Shown here: piece by piece, positions 1 through 8,318 of the stretch
How the letters are laid out: the number at the start of each line of letters is the position of its first letter
Position numbering within the stretch: the first letter of the stretch is position 1
From: an uncultured Chitinophagales bacterium
Lineage (GTDB): Bacteria > Bacteroidota > Bacteroidia > Chitinophagales > JAHDHT01
Direction: 5' to 3'
Length of the DNA stretch: 37,625 nucleotides
NCBI GenBank assembly: GCA_938023075.1
Contig: CALHDG010000149.1
Coordinates: 1 to 37,625 of the forward strand
The notes under the pieces: model-generated
Database searches by the model: none
Told to the model about the DNA's origin: nothing
What the model saw: the letters and a program-made list of their open reading frames with translations, nothing else
Program-made: the position numbers and the translations under genes

Positions 1-1434
1 TTGTCTGGCACGGTAAGTTCCACTTTCTAAAGATCCGGTTAAATTTAAGATGTTGGGTAGCGCACTGTTAAGGTTGATTTGTACAATGTCGTGATCGTCT
101 TCATCTTCATTGGCATTGGGTCCAGCACCATTAATTTCATCATCTATTACACTTGTTTCATCGTTTTGGTCATTGGGTGTAGAGTCAGCATCTGGTAAAG
201 GGATGGGATTCCTATAGCTATCATAAATATATGGACTGAATGAAGAAACAATTTCTGCTGAGTTGGTTAATAAATCGCCGTTGTAAGCAATATCGATTTT
301 TAATGTAATGGTTACAGAAGAGGATGCTCCAGCATTTAACGGACCTTCAATTGTAGTATATGCGGTGCTATTAAATTCTGACCAATTGGCATCTTCTAAT
401 ATTAATCCTGCAGGTAAATAATTTGCTAACGTAATATCAAGGTTATCTAAGTCTCCCTGATTATGTATGGTTATTTTGCAAGTAATAAAATCACCTGGTT
501 GAAGTGGGAGCTCAGTTTGAGCATCAATGGAAATATTTAATGCTAAATCGTTTTGTCCTACCCTACAATCAAAACTTTCAAATCCAACATTTTCATTACC
601 CTGGTTTATTGTAGATATAGGAACAAACTCCCTAGAATACAAGTCGACTAATAAAAGGGAATTTTGCGAGGTGGAGTATAATTCGCCCAAGTAATTAAAG
701 TTTAAGCCGCTTAAATGATCTTCAAAAAAATCGAAAATTACCTCTTCTGCAAATCCAGTGTAACTATCAAGAACAGTAATTAGTCCACCCATATTATTTT
801 GGTTATGCAAGGCATACAATTGACCTGTGTAGTAATTATAGGCTATATCTTCTACATCATATAAATATCCTCCAAATTGTTCGTCAAAAATTTCAGGTAT
901 TACAACGTAATCTGCTTCCATTCCTGTTGCTCCATCAATCATTGCAAAAGGCACAAGCCCACCGGTTGAAACATCAATTTGAAACAATAGATCATTACTT
1001 TGTGAACCTTCGCCTTCAACTCTATGAGTAGCATACATAATTTGATTAACTTGATCAAAGCTCAAACCATCTATGTTGTTTAAATTAACCGCTCCAAATG
1101 CGCCGTTTCCTATACCCGTTGTTCCAATAGCTGAAAATACACCTGTAGTTGGATCTATAGTTCCAAATACGCCATCTATGCCATTAGCTCCTCCTGAACC
1201 TTCTGCCGCATAAATAATATCTGTTGTTCCATCAATAGCAATTGCTTCTACAAAATTTGTTCCGGTAAGCCCTATTTCGTTCCCCAAAAAGGAGCCACCG
1301 TCAATTTTAAAAAGCACATTTTCCAAACCATTATTAGTGGCTACTGAATAGCAGGGAAAATCAGCTAAATTTTGAGCAAGGTTTAGCGAAATAAATCCAA
1401 ACAATAGAATAATAATTGAAGAAACTGTTTTCAT
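1..1434 (-). CDS. Secreted propeller/DUF11-like protein, 3' end outside window (paralogue of next gene)
   Basis: An open frame of 478 codons starts at an ATG at 1434 on the minus strand and runs off the window start without a stop. It has a signal peptide (hydrophobic residues about 5-20, ending SLNLAQ). It then matches the neighbour at 1643-3238 almost domain for domain. Shared segments include DFPCYSVATNNG, AIAIDGTTDIIYAAEG, IMYATHRVEGEG and a DUF11/CARDB-like segment beginning NDLALNISIDAQTELPLQPG. The visible part ends inside the junction before the expected 3-coathanger domain (TGSLESGTYRARQ). It probably acts at or outside the outer membrane. A tandem duplication is the simplest origin. 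The propeller assignment is inference from repeated loop motifs; the exact function is unknown. Confidence 0.85.
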   Translation of the reverse strand, partial: MKTVSSIIILLFGFISLNLAQNLADFPCYSVATNNGLENVLFKIDGGSFLGNEIGLTGTNFVEAIAIDGTTDIIYAAEGSGGANGIDGVFGTIDPTTGVFSAIGTTGIGNGAFGAVNLNNIDGLSFDQVNQIMYATHRVEGEGSQSNDLLFQIDVSTGGLVPFAMIDGATGMEADYVVIPEIFDEQFGGYLYDVEDIAYNYYTGQLYALHNQNNMGGLITVLDSYTGFAEEVIFDFFEDHLSGLNFNYLGELYSTSQNSLLLVDLYSREFVPISTINQGNENVGFESFDCRVGQNDLALNISIDAQTELPLQPGDFITCKITIHNQGDLDNLDITLANYLPAGLILEDANWSEFNSTAYTTIEGPLNAGASSSVTITLKIDIAYNGDLLTNSAEIVSSFSPYIYDSYRNPIPLPDADSTPNDQNDETSVIDDEINGAGPNANEDEDDHDIVQINLNSALPNILNLTGSLESGTYRARQ

Positions 1435-1642
1435 TTTTGTTAAATTTTTACGTTACATATTAATATAACTTGTGCAAGCTGCAATGTATATAATTTGAAG
1501 ATAACATAAAAATATTATTTTATATGTGAAGGCGTTTATATGAAGCTCAACAATTACAGTTTGTTCAATAAGTACAACGCAGTCTTGACCGTAATAAAAG
1601 ATAATTTGTTAAGACACATCTTTTTTGAGAGCATATAAAATG

Positions 1643-3238
1643 CTACTCTACCAAATCAATTTCAGCATCAAAAAATGTATTAGATTCTACACTAAAACCC
1701 TTATTTAAATTAATGGATTCGCTTGCTTCGAAAACAACAGTACTGGAAGATTCTAACTGTCCATTGGCATTGATGGATTGTCTGGCACGGTAAATATCTT
1801 CTTTAATAGAGCCGGTTAAATTTAAGTTGTTGGGGATGGTACTATTGAGATTGATTTGTACAATATCATGATCGTCTTCATCTTCATTGGCATTGGGTCC
1901 ACCTGCATTTACCTCATTGTCAACAACCTCATTTTCGTCATTTTGGTCATTAGGTATTGAATCAATATCGCTTAATGGAATAGGATTGCCAAAACTATCT
2001 TGAATATCTGGATTAAAAGAAGCCGTGATTTCAACGGTATTGGTTAATAAATTGCCAGTATAGGTTTGGCCAATTAGTAAGGTGATTGTTAAAGTAGTAG
2101 CGGTGCCAACTTCAAGCGGATCGGTTATGGTTGTGGTAGCAGTATGATTTGGCAAATTGATCCAATTAGCATCAGATAGCGTTAATCCGTTAGGTAAATA
2201 ATTGGTTAAGGTGATGTCGGTATTATCTATTCCACCTTGGTTATAAATGGTTATTTCACAAGTAATCAGGTCTCCCGGCTGAAGTGGAAATTCTGTAGAA
2301 GGATCTAAGTTCATTTCTAATGCCAAATCGTTTCTGGCACCATCACAATCGAAACTTTCAAAACCAGTATTTTCATTCGCAGCATCTATAAAAGTAAGCG
2401 GGAAAGTTTGGTCTGTAAAAACATCAATATAAACAAAAATATCGCTTCTTTCAGCAATAGAACTACTTCTGGTAGTTCCATACAACTCACCAAGATAAGT
2501 AAAACTTAAGCCAGCAATATTACTTTCTGATATATCAAGAGCTACAAACTCTAAAGCACCAGAATATGCGTCAAGAATTGAAATAACACCGCCCATATTA
2601 TTTTGGCTATGCAAAGCAAATAATTCACCGGTGTATGCATTAAAAGCAATATCTTCCACATCGTATATATTACCTCCAACACTAAAATCGAATACTTCTT
2701 CTATTAAAGCATAGTCGCTGGAAAATCCGGTCAAGGCATCTATCATAGCGTTAGGTACAAAAGCACCGGTTGAAACATCAATTTGAAATAACAGATCATT
2801 GCTTAGCTGACCATCTCCATCAACTCTATGAGTAGCATACATAATTTGATTTACCGGATCAAAACTCATCCCATCAATATCATTTAAGTTAACCGGACCA
2901 AAAACGCCGTTTCCTGTACCGGTGGTTCCAATTTCGGTAAATGTACCAGTTGTCGGATCGATGGTTCCAAACGCACCATTCATTCCATTTGAATCACTGG
3001 GTCCTTCCGCCGCATAAATAATGCCGGTCGTGCCATCAATAGCAATGGCATCAATAAAATGAGCACCTGTTGTACCGATTATATTCCACTGGTTGGTAGA
3101 AGGGTCAAATTTAAATAAAGCATTTTCTGCACCATTATTATTGGCAACAGAGTAGCATGGAAAAGGAGTTAAAATTTGAGCCAGCGTAATTTTGGTAAAA
3201 ACAATAAGCAAAATAAAGATTGAGATGGAATTTTTCAT
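1643..3238 (-). CDS. Secreted protein with propeller-like region, DUF11-like repeat and 3-coathanger C-terminus
   Basis: The product has 531 residues. A signal peptide covers residues 1-20 (ends KITLAQ). Residues about 25-290 carry repeated short beta motifs such as AIAIDGTTGIIYAAEG and DIAFNAYTGELFALHSQNN, typical of PQQ/NHL/DUF6923-like propellers. Residues about 305-400 look like a DUF11 conserved repeat, with PLQPGDLITCEITIYNQGG and LTNYLPNGL. An acidic D/N/E-rich linker at about 420-465 has GPNANEDEDDHDIV. The last 55 residues resemble the Bacteroidota 3-coathanger stack domain (SSSTVVFEASESINLNKGF), usually found at the C-termini of secreted cell-surface proteins. It lies 208 bp from the tandem paralogue at 1-1434 on the same strand. 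Substrate and role are unknown. Confidence 0.85.
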   Translation of the reverse strand: MKNSISIFILLIVFTKITLAQILTPFPCYSVANNNGAENALFKFDPSTNQWNIIGTTGAHFIDAIAIDGTTGIIYAAEGPSDSNGMNGAFGTIDPTTGTFTEIGTTGTGNGVFGPVNLNDIDGMSFDPVNQIMYATHRVDGDGQLSNDLLFQIDVSTGAFVPNAMIDALTGFSSDYALIEEVFDFSVGGNIYDVEDIAFNAYTGELFALHSQNNMGGVISILDAYSGALEFVALDISESNIAGLSFTYLGELYGTTRSSSIAERSDIFVYIDVFTDQTFPLTFIDAANENTGFESFDCDGARNDLALEMNLDPSTEFPLQPGDLITCEITIYNQGGIDNTDITLTNYLPNGLTLSDANWINLPNHTATTTITDPLEVGTATTLTITLLIGQTYTGNLLTNTVEITASFNPDIQDSFGNPIPLSDIDSIPNDQNDENEVVDNEVNAGGPNANEDEDDHDIVQINLNSTIPNNLNLTGSIKEDIYRARQSINANGQLESSSTVVFEASESINLNKGFSVESNTFFDAEIDLVE

Positions 3239-3528
3239 TGGAGATAAATTAATGTTATATGGAAGTTTTGCACTTCTTGCATTTGAAACTTAAACTGCTA
3301 AGATATGATATTTTTTTTTAAAATGAAAATGAAAGTTGTAGTCATATGATTGAAATGGATTTAAGTTTGACAAATGCCTGACGGGTGAATATAAAATACA
3401 ACGAACTGAAGGCATATTGGTATTGACCGGCAATATTGACATAAGCTACCATTAAAGTAAAATACTAATAATATAAATATTTTGCATTGTCAGACAAGTT
3501 CCAGAACTCCTGACTCCAATTCCTAAAT

Positions 3529-3666
3529 TCAGTACCTCCAGCTTGTTGATTCGTAAAATGATAACGCACAGTTTTGGTATTCAATCCATATTAATTTAGC
3601 ATTCAGTTTAGCATTCAATTTAGTTAATTGCCAACTAATGCCGCCTATTAAAACAATTGTTTTCAT
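3529..3666 (-). pseudogene. Decayed 5' fragment of an aspartate/glutamate racemase-like gene
   Basis: From an ATG at 3666 on the minus strand the peptide begins MKTIVLIGGISWQLT. This is very close to the invariant N-terminus of Asp/Glu racemases (MKTIGLIGGxSWxST). After about 15 residues the similarity ends in LNAKLNAKL, encoded by a small direct duplication (3598-3625), and the frame closes at 3529. The rest of the roughly 230-residue enzyme is absent, so this is read as a remnant. The flanks 3239-3528 and 3667-3800 contain no other gene I can recognise. Alternative: chance resemblance over a short stretch. Confidence 0.45.
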
Positions 3667-3800
3667 CAGCTGAAGATAATTTTTTTTACTAAAGTATGCA
3701 TCTTGCATCCCGAAGAGGTGGATGTAGCACATCCCTATAGTTTAAAGGCAAAATTTTTTAGATGTTGAAACTGCGATAGAACCATTTAAATGAGACTACC

Positions 3801-5360
3801 TTACTTTCTGATCTCTTTTCTAATTTTAATATTGACCATTTCCCTTTCTACTCGTTTTAAATCAATATTGTTTGGGGTATAGGCAAAACCCTCATCTAAT
3901 AAGGTATAGGCTTTGTCAAATTTACTATTAGTTATATAATAATCAATTGCCGAAGCAAAACCCATTGCAATATCTCGATGGTTATAATCCTCTTCATTGT
4001 TAGCCGGATACTCTAGTTTAAACTGATTTAAATAATTTAAAGCACTTAGCTCATCTTCCAATTGAAAATTATCGAACACGAGTTTCATATAGTTGTAAGT
4101 TTTAAAGGTTTTAAAGGTTTTGTCTTCTGCTAAAAAAGGGAAGGTTTGCTGATAATTATTTAGTTGATTTAAGCACAATTCTGCATTGTTATTGTGCTGG
4201 TAGTGTTGCATAATACTGTTAATAATCAATAAATTAAAATCTTTATTACCTGGCAAATAACTTTTTTCAATATAGTTTAAAGCCTTTTCAAATTGCGCGG
4301 CGTTATAATAATAAATAGCCATGTTGTTGTTAAATTCGTGATTTAGTTTTTCAACAATGCCTTCTTCTTTTAAAGTTTCAACCATACATTTACGTAAACT
4401 TGTATAGTTGGCTATACCCTCACTATTTTTTAAAAAATGGCTGGAGTAGTAGTTAAAATTTTCAATAAATTGATTGTCAATATTAGGTTTATCTTTTTCG
4501 TATTCATAAATTTTCGAAAGACAATTGCATAATTCTTTGTCGTTTTGGTTTCCTAAGTTTTGGTTCAACAATTCTACTACATTACCATACAAAAAATCTT
4601 TTATATAATCATTATCGTATAATTGGCTAGCCTTGTCAGCTTGTGTAGCTGCTTTTTCATAATCATCATCATCGTAATATTTAATGGCATTGTTATGATA
4701 TTGTAAACCAATTAATTGTTTTAAATTGATAACTTTATCTTCTAACCAATTTTTGTTAAAGTAATCGTCATCTCTCGCTTCGGCTACTGTCATCATTTTA
4801 TTTTCAACCAAGTATTGCTTATATAGTTGAAGTTTACGCGCATTAATTTGAAAAGGATTGATGCCCGGTGTGGTTGTTTCATAAAATATCCGTTCATTGT
4901 TAGGATGAACAATTAGGTATACATGGGTAGGCATTTCTCTTAACTCATAGTCAATATTCAGGTAATCTAAAGCCAAGGCATATAGGGCAGTGGCAGTAAC
5001 ACAATTGTATTCGCCCTTTACAAAAATGTCATTAAAGTTCGGATTGTCAACATATTTTGTAAAATATTTGGTGTGTATTAACTTAAATATTGTCAAGGCA
5101 TTTTTCTTAAACTTTTTACTGGTAGCCTTAGTTTCGACTAAGCTTAAAAATTTATAAAATGAATCTTTTTCAGTTTGTATTCTAGCTTCATCAGTTACAT
5201 TGTCCACTTCATACAATAAATCAAATGCAGTATTGTTCGAGTACTGTTCAAGTAATTTTATTTCGTTAGTAGAGGTAAATTCATCAGAAGACAAAATGTA
5301 TTGGGAAAATGAACATGAGATGAATAGTAATAAACATAAAGTGGTTGTTACGAGTTTCAT
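3801..5360 (-). CDS. Secreted transglutaminase-like domain protein with TPR-type C-terminus
   Basis: The product has 519 residues. The N-terminus is a signal peptide (MKLVTTTLCLLLFISCSFSQ), possibly a lipoprotein signal with Cys16. Residues about 85-170 look like a transglutaminase-like papain-fold domain: Cys120 in GEYNCVTATALYALAL and His146 in MPTHVYLIV, followed by a strand with FYETTTPG that could supply the third residue. Residues about 210-510 are helical repeats rich in Y/A/L at TPR positions (YYDDDDYEKAATQADKASQL, IYYYNAAQFEKALNYIEKSY). The enzyme class (protease, amidase or inactive scaffold) cannot be told. It stands alone between a racemase remnant and a repeat copy. Confidence 0.75.
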   Translation of the reverse strand: MKLVTTTLCLLLFISCSFSQYILSSDEFTSTNEIKLLEQYSNNTAFDLLYEVDNVTDEARIQTEKDSFYKFLSLVETKATSKKFKKNALTIFKLIHTKYFTKYVDNPNFNDIFVKGEYNCVTATALYALALDYLNIDYELREMPTHVYLIVHPNNERIFYETTTPGINPFQINARKLQLYKQYLVENKMMTVAEARDDDYFNKNWLEDKVINLKQLIGLQYHNNAIKYYDDDDYEKAATQADKASQLYDNDYIKDFLYGNVVELLNQNLGNQNDKELCNCLSKIYEYEKDKPNIDNQFIENFNYYSSHFLKNSEGIANYTSLRKCMVETLKEEGIVEKLNHEFNNNMAIYYYNAAQFEKALNYIEKSYLPGNKDFNLLIINSIMQHYQHNNNAELCLNQLNNYQQTFPFLAEDKTFKTFKTYNYMKLVFDNFQLEDELSALNYLNQFKLEYPANNEEDYNHRDIAMGFASAIDYYITNSKFDKAYTLLDEGFAYTPNNIDLKRVEREMVNIKIRKEIRK

Positions 5361-5431
5361 AAATAAATTTTTACAGTTGGCAATGTATGTTTAAATATAA
5401 CAAAATTAAGTGTTTGTTTAGTATTGAGCAC

Positions 5432-5672
5432 AAATTTATCTAAACAATAACACTTTTGCATTAATTTTTTTTTTTGAAGCGAAACCTTGTTGCATCAAAA
5501 TAACCTTGGTCCCGCTTTCCGCTCAAATGCTATTGCTTGGCTGCAGTTGCTAAGCGGCAAAATAACATAACCGCTGCAATCGGGGCTAGTTTAAAAACTT
5601 CGGTGCTTCGTAGAAAAATAAAAAACGAAGCCACTCGAAAACAGAAAAGTATCCACTACTTTGCTAAACTTT
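5432..5672 (+). repeat. Family-1 structured repeat, copy A
   Basis: This is one of four copies of a repeat of about 245 bp. The outer ends form an imperfect inverted repeat (AAATTTATCTAAACAA at the left, TTTGCTAAACTTT at the right). Next comes a T-run and GAAGCGAAAC, then a highly conserved core (about 5506-5591) with GGTCCCGCTTTCCGCTCAAA and CCGCTGCAATCGGGGCTAG. Between them is a hairpin with arms at 5527-5534 and 5561-5568, ATGCTATT with AATAACAT (one G-T wobble). The hairpin differs in sequence from the other copies but still pairs. A 62-codon open frame through it is not considered a gene. Confidence 0.85.
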
Positions 5673-5789
5673 TTAAAATTAAGGTAATAAAAAACCGCAA
5701 ATTTCTAAAAATTCACCTAATTTAATATCAATTATGCTATTTACATTTAAGTTTAATGAGAAAATAAATGTTCAAATTTTAGCGAAGAG

Positions 5790-5870
5790 ATTTTTCGATA
5801 TACATGGCAAAAAACACAGGGTTAGTGAGGCTAAGACGAGGTTATTAAATGGCAGACAGTTTAAAAACTA
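5790..5870 (+). repeat. Family-2 short repeat, degenerate copy
   Basis: The segment TTTTTCGATATACATGGC AAAAAACAC followed by GGCTAAGACGAGG resembles the family seen better at 15203-15312, at 34300-34396 (minus) and at 36541-36620. It lies in a 700-bp gap (5361-6060) that also holds repeat copy A and two hairpins but no gene. Confidence 0.5.
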
Positions 5871-5964
5871 GCCAAATGCATTTACTAAAAATTCAACTTA
5901 TATCAATTTGATTATAAAAGGGAATACAAAAATTTTGAATATATTTTGGTGAGATACAAACGCA

Positions 5965-6013
5965 GGCATAGTCAGCAGCTATGCCGAGTATTTTTAATCC
6001 CGAAACTTCGGGA
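5965..6013 (+). other. Two adjacent hairpins
   Basis: GGCATAG (5965-5971) pairs with CTATGCC (5979-5985) and is followed by TATTTTT. Then TCCCGAA (5998-6004) pairs with TTCGGGA (6007-6013). The hairpins sit just downstream of the minus-strand DUF1304 gene. The T-run follows the first hairpin on the plus strand, where no upstream gene is evident, so a terminator role is uncertain. Confidence 0.45.
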
Positions 6014-6060
6014 CCAACAATAAAACGAAATTTGTGTTACATTTTATGGTCAATTTGGTA

Positions 6061-6423
6061 TTATACAAATAAAACGAATAATAAGGCGACCATAGCCGGT
6101 AAGGCTTGAACAAAAAATATTTTACGATCAGCCGTTGCTGCCCCATAGATGCCGGCAACAGCAACGCAACTCAAAAAAAATATCGAGATATTTTGCTTCC
6201 ATGCTGGATTACTAATGAAAAATGTCCAGATTAAACCGGCTGCCAAAAATCCATTGTACAATCCCTGATTGGCAGCCATGGCTTTGGTTGGAAGAAACAA
6301 ATCTTTTGGAAAGTTACGAAAAACTTTAGGACCTCTCGAAGTCCAAGCAAACATTTCAAACCATAATATATATAGATGAATGAAGGCTATGATGCCAATT
6401 AAAACCTTAATTATTATTGCCAT
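6061..6423 (-). CDS. DUF1304 family membrane protein
   Basis: The 120-residue protein matches the DUF1304 pattern: an opening hydrophobic helix with FIHLYILWFEMFAW, the FRNFPKDLF segment, then NQGLYNGFLAAGLIWTFF and two further membrane helices, four in total. Length equals the family norm. It is predicted to lie in the inner membrane; no biochemical function is established for the family. It is divergent from the DUF2891 gene with only 51 bp between start codons, so both promoters must lie in or next to that AT-rich spacer. Confidence 0.9.
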   Translation of the reverse strand: MAIIIKVLIGIIAFIHLYILWFEMFAWTSRGPKVFRNFPKDLFLPTKAMAANQGLYNGFLAAGLIWTFFISNPAWKQNISIFFLSCVAVAGIYGAATADRKIFFVQALPAMVALLFVLFV

Positions 6424-6474
6424 ATTTACAGTTCAATTTAAAAATAATATATTTACGAAGTAAAAAAAAATTAA

Positions 6475-7605
6475 ATGATGAACAGACAAGTATACGGAAT
6501 ATTACTGGTAGTTAGTTTGATGTTAGCTTGCTCATCATTATCAAAACAACAAGCCCTTAAACCTGTGCATGTTATGGAACCAACAAAAACCGAACAAATA
6601 ATTAACTTAGATTTAGCAGAGGCAAATAGATTAGCTAATCTGCCTTTGGCTTGCATTCAAGAGCCCTTACCTTATAAAGCCGGATTAACCATAGCCAAAC
6701 CGGCTGATTTAGCGATGCCCATTGAACATCACCCGGCATTTTACGGTTGTTTCGATTGGCATTCTGCCGTGCACGGGCATTGGTCGTTAATTTATTTGCT
6801 CAAAAATTTTCCTCAATTAGAAAGAAGAGCAGAAGCCATTGAAAAGTTACAAGAAAATTTAACTGCCGAAAACATGGAAAAGGAAGTAGCTTATTTTTCT
6901 TTAAATAAAGAAAGTCAATCATTTGAACGCACTTATGGTTGGGCTTGGTTGCTAAAATTGCAAGAAGAATTATACACTTGGGATGACCCTTTATCCAAAC
7001 AATTGTACCAAAACATTCAACCTTTGGCAAACTATGTAGCTCAAGCTTATATAGATTATTTACCTAAATTAGTGTATCCCATTAGAGTGGGGGAGCATAC
7101 CAATACTGCTTTCGGTTTAAGTTTTGCCTATGATTATGCGCTTGCGGTAAACGATACCACTTTACAAAACAGCATTACCATAAATGCTTTACGTTTCTAT
7201 CAAGATGATAAAGGTTGCCCAATCAATTGGGAGCCGAGTGGTTATGACTTTTTATCGCCGTGTCTGCAAGAGATTGATATTATGCGAAAAGTATTGGATG
7301 AGGCTACTTTTGAAACATGGTTTGCCAACTTTTTACCGGAATTATATCAGCAGCAATTACATTTGGAACCAGGTAAAATTATAGACCGGTCGGATGGAAA
7401 GTTAGTGCATTTAGACGGCTTAAATTTTTCGAGAGCCTGGTGTTTATATCCCTTAAAAAATAATATAAATGCTTATAATTTAGCTACAGAACATTTAGAT
7501 TTTTCATTGAGCAAAATTACGGATGGTGATTATGCCGGACAACATTGGTTGGGTTCCTTTGCCTTGTATGCTTTTAAAAGTAAAATTGCTGCTGATCAGA
7601 AATGA
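6475..7605 (+). CDS. DUF2891 family lipoprotein
   Basis: The 376-residue protein has an N-terminal lipoprotein signal (LVVSLMLACSS, Cys19) and the diagnostic DUF2891 blocks: HHPAFYGCFDWHSAVHGHW near residue 85, WEPSGYDFLSPCLQEID near residue 255, LDGLNFSRAWCLY near residue 315, and YAGQHWLGSFALYA near the C-terminus. The repeated His/Trp/Asp-rich motifs suggest an (alpha/alpha) toroid enzyme, but no reaction is established for the family. Two in-frame ATGs (6475, 6478) begin the gene; the first gives MMNRQ. It is expected at the periplasmic face of a membrane. It ends 40 bp from the convergent small membrane gene. Confidence 0.9.
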   Translation: MMNRQVYGILLVVSLMLACSSLSKQQALKPVHVMEPTKTEQIINLDLAEANRLANLPLACIQEPLPYKAGLTIAKPADLAMPIEHHPAFYGCFDWHSAVHGHWSLIYLLKNFPQLERRAEAIEKLQENLTAENMEKEVAYFSLNKESQSFERTYGWAWLLKLQEELYTWDDPLSKQLYQNIQPLANYVAQAYIDYLPKLVYPIRVGEHTNTAFGLSFAYDYALAVNDTTLQNSITINALRFYQDDKGCPINWEPSGYDFLSPCLQEIDIMRKVLDEATFETWFANFLPELYQQQLHLEPGKIIDRSDGKLVHLDGLNFSRAWCLYPLKNNINAYNLATEHLDFSLSKITDGDYAGQHWLGSFALYAFKSKIAADQK

Positions 7606-7645
7606 ACTGTATTTTTGTAGAAAACGATTTCAGTTTAATAGATTA

Positions 7646-7933
7646 TTATGCCTTGTTTTTATTTTTTCTTTCCACAATAATAAGAAGCAACATGGTTATT
7701 CCCCAAGTTAATAGACAATCTATGATTAAACATTCCCCATTCCAACCGGAATTTGGTATTGGACAATTAAGCATAAATTCGTGATAATATTCATATGGGA
7801 ATCCAATGCTTAATTCGTAAAATCCTTCTGTTCTTTTTTGTGGTGAATTGATTTGAAATAGAATGGTTAAAAATGAAATCGAGAAGAAAATTAATATCGA
7901 TAATATTGTTCCTTTAATTATTTGTTTTGTCAT
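7646..7933 (-). CDS. Small two-helix membrane protein
   Basis: This 95-residue protein has membrane helices at about 5-27 and 69-87. Between them is a loop with GFPYEYYHEF, CPIPNSGWNGECLIIDCLLTW, and a basic C-terminal tail (ERKNKNKA). The pattern of a YY-F motif followed by GWN and D-LLTW recurs, as I recall, in small Bacteroidota proteins of unknown function. The start ATG at 7933 is directly preceded by repeat copy B, so the repeat forms its upstream region. Function unknown. Confidence 0.7.
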   Translation of the reverse strand: MTKQIIKGTILSILIFFSISFLTILFQINSPQKRTEGFYELSIGFPYEYYHEFMLNCPIPNSGWNGECLIIDCLLTWGITMLLLIIVERKNKNKA

Positions 7934-7941
7934 TTTTGAAT

Positions 7942-8187
7942 GAGTTTATCAAATTGATTTATGCTTTCTTGTTTTAGGATGTCATCATTTTATATTCTTT
8001 CTACAAAGAACCGAAGTTTTTAAACTAGCCCCGATTGCAGCGGTTATGCCATTTTGCGGAGGCTTTGTAGCGCAGGCAAATGGCATTTGAGCGGAAAGCG
8101 GGACCCACGTTATTGCAAAGCTAAACGGCTTCGCTTCAAAAAAAGATGAGCGGGAAAGTGAACTGCTTTATTGCTTTAATGAACTTT
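7942..8187 (-). repeat. Family-1 structured repeat, copy B
   Basis: In inverse orientation to copy A, this has end motif AGTTTATCAAA at the left, then the core from about 8026 (CTAGCCCCGATTGCAGCGGTT) to about 8105 (TTGAGCGGAAAGCGGGAC), then GCTTCAAAAAAA and the matching far end. The hairpin arms ATGCCATT (8046-8053) and AATGGCAT (8079-8086) are perfect. The flank 8188-8318 holds no gene that I can see. Confidence 0.88.
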
Positions 8188-8318
8188 GCTGTTTTTTGAT
8201 GAATAAAAGAAAAATAAATTAACCTAAAAATCTTTTGATGCCAAACAACTCTTGTCGCGGCTTGTTAGTAAAACTTATTGTCGTTGCGCATGTGTATATA
8301 CAAATGTTGATTTTTAAC

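Noticed and set aside
5537-5725. 62-codon open frame containing ITAAIGASLKTSVLRRK, also present at 33910-34173 (minus)
   Set aside because: The shared peptide is a translation of the family-1 repeat core. The varying part is a base-paired hairpin that changes with compensatory pairs, not with codons, and the frames start and end differently in each copy.
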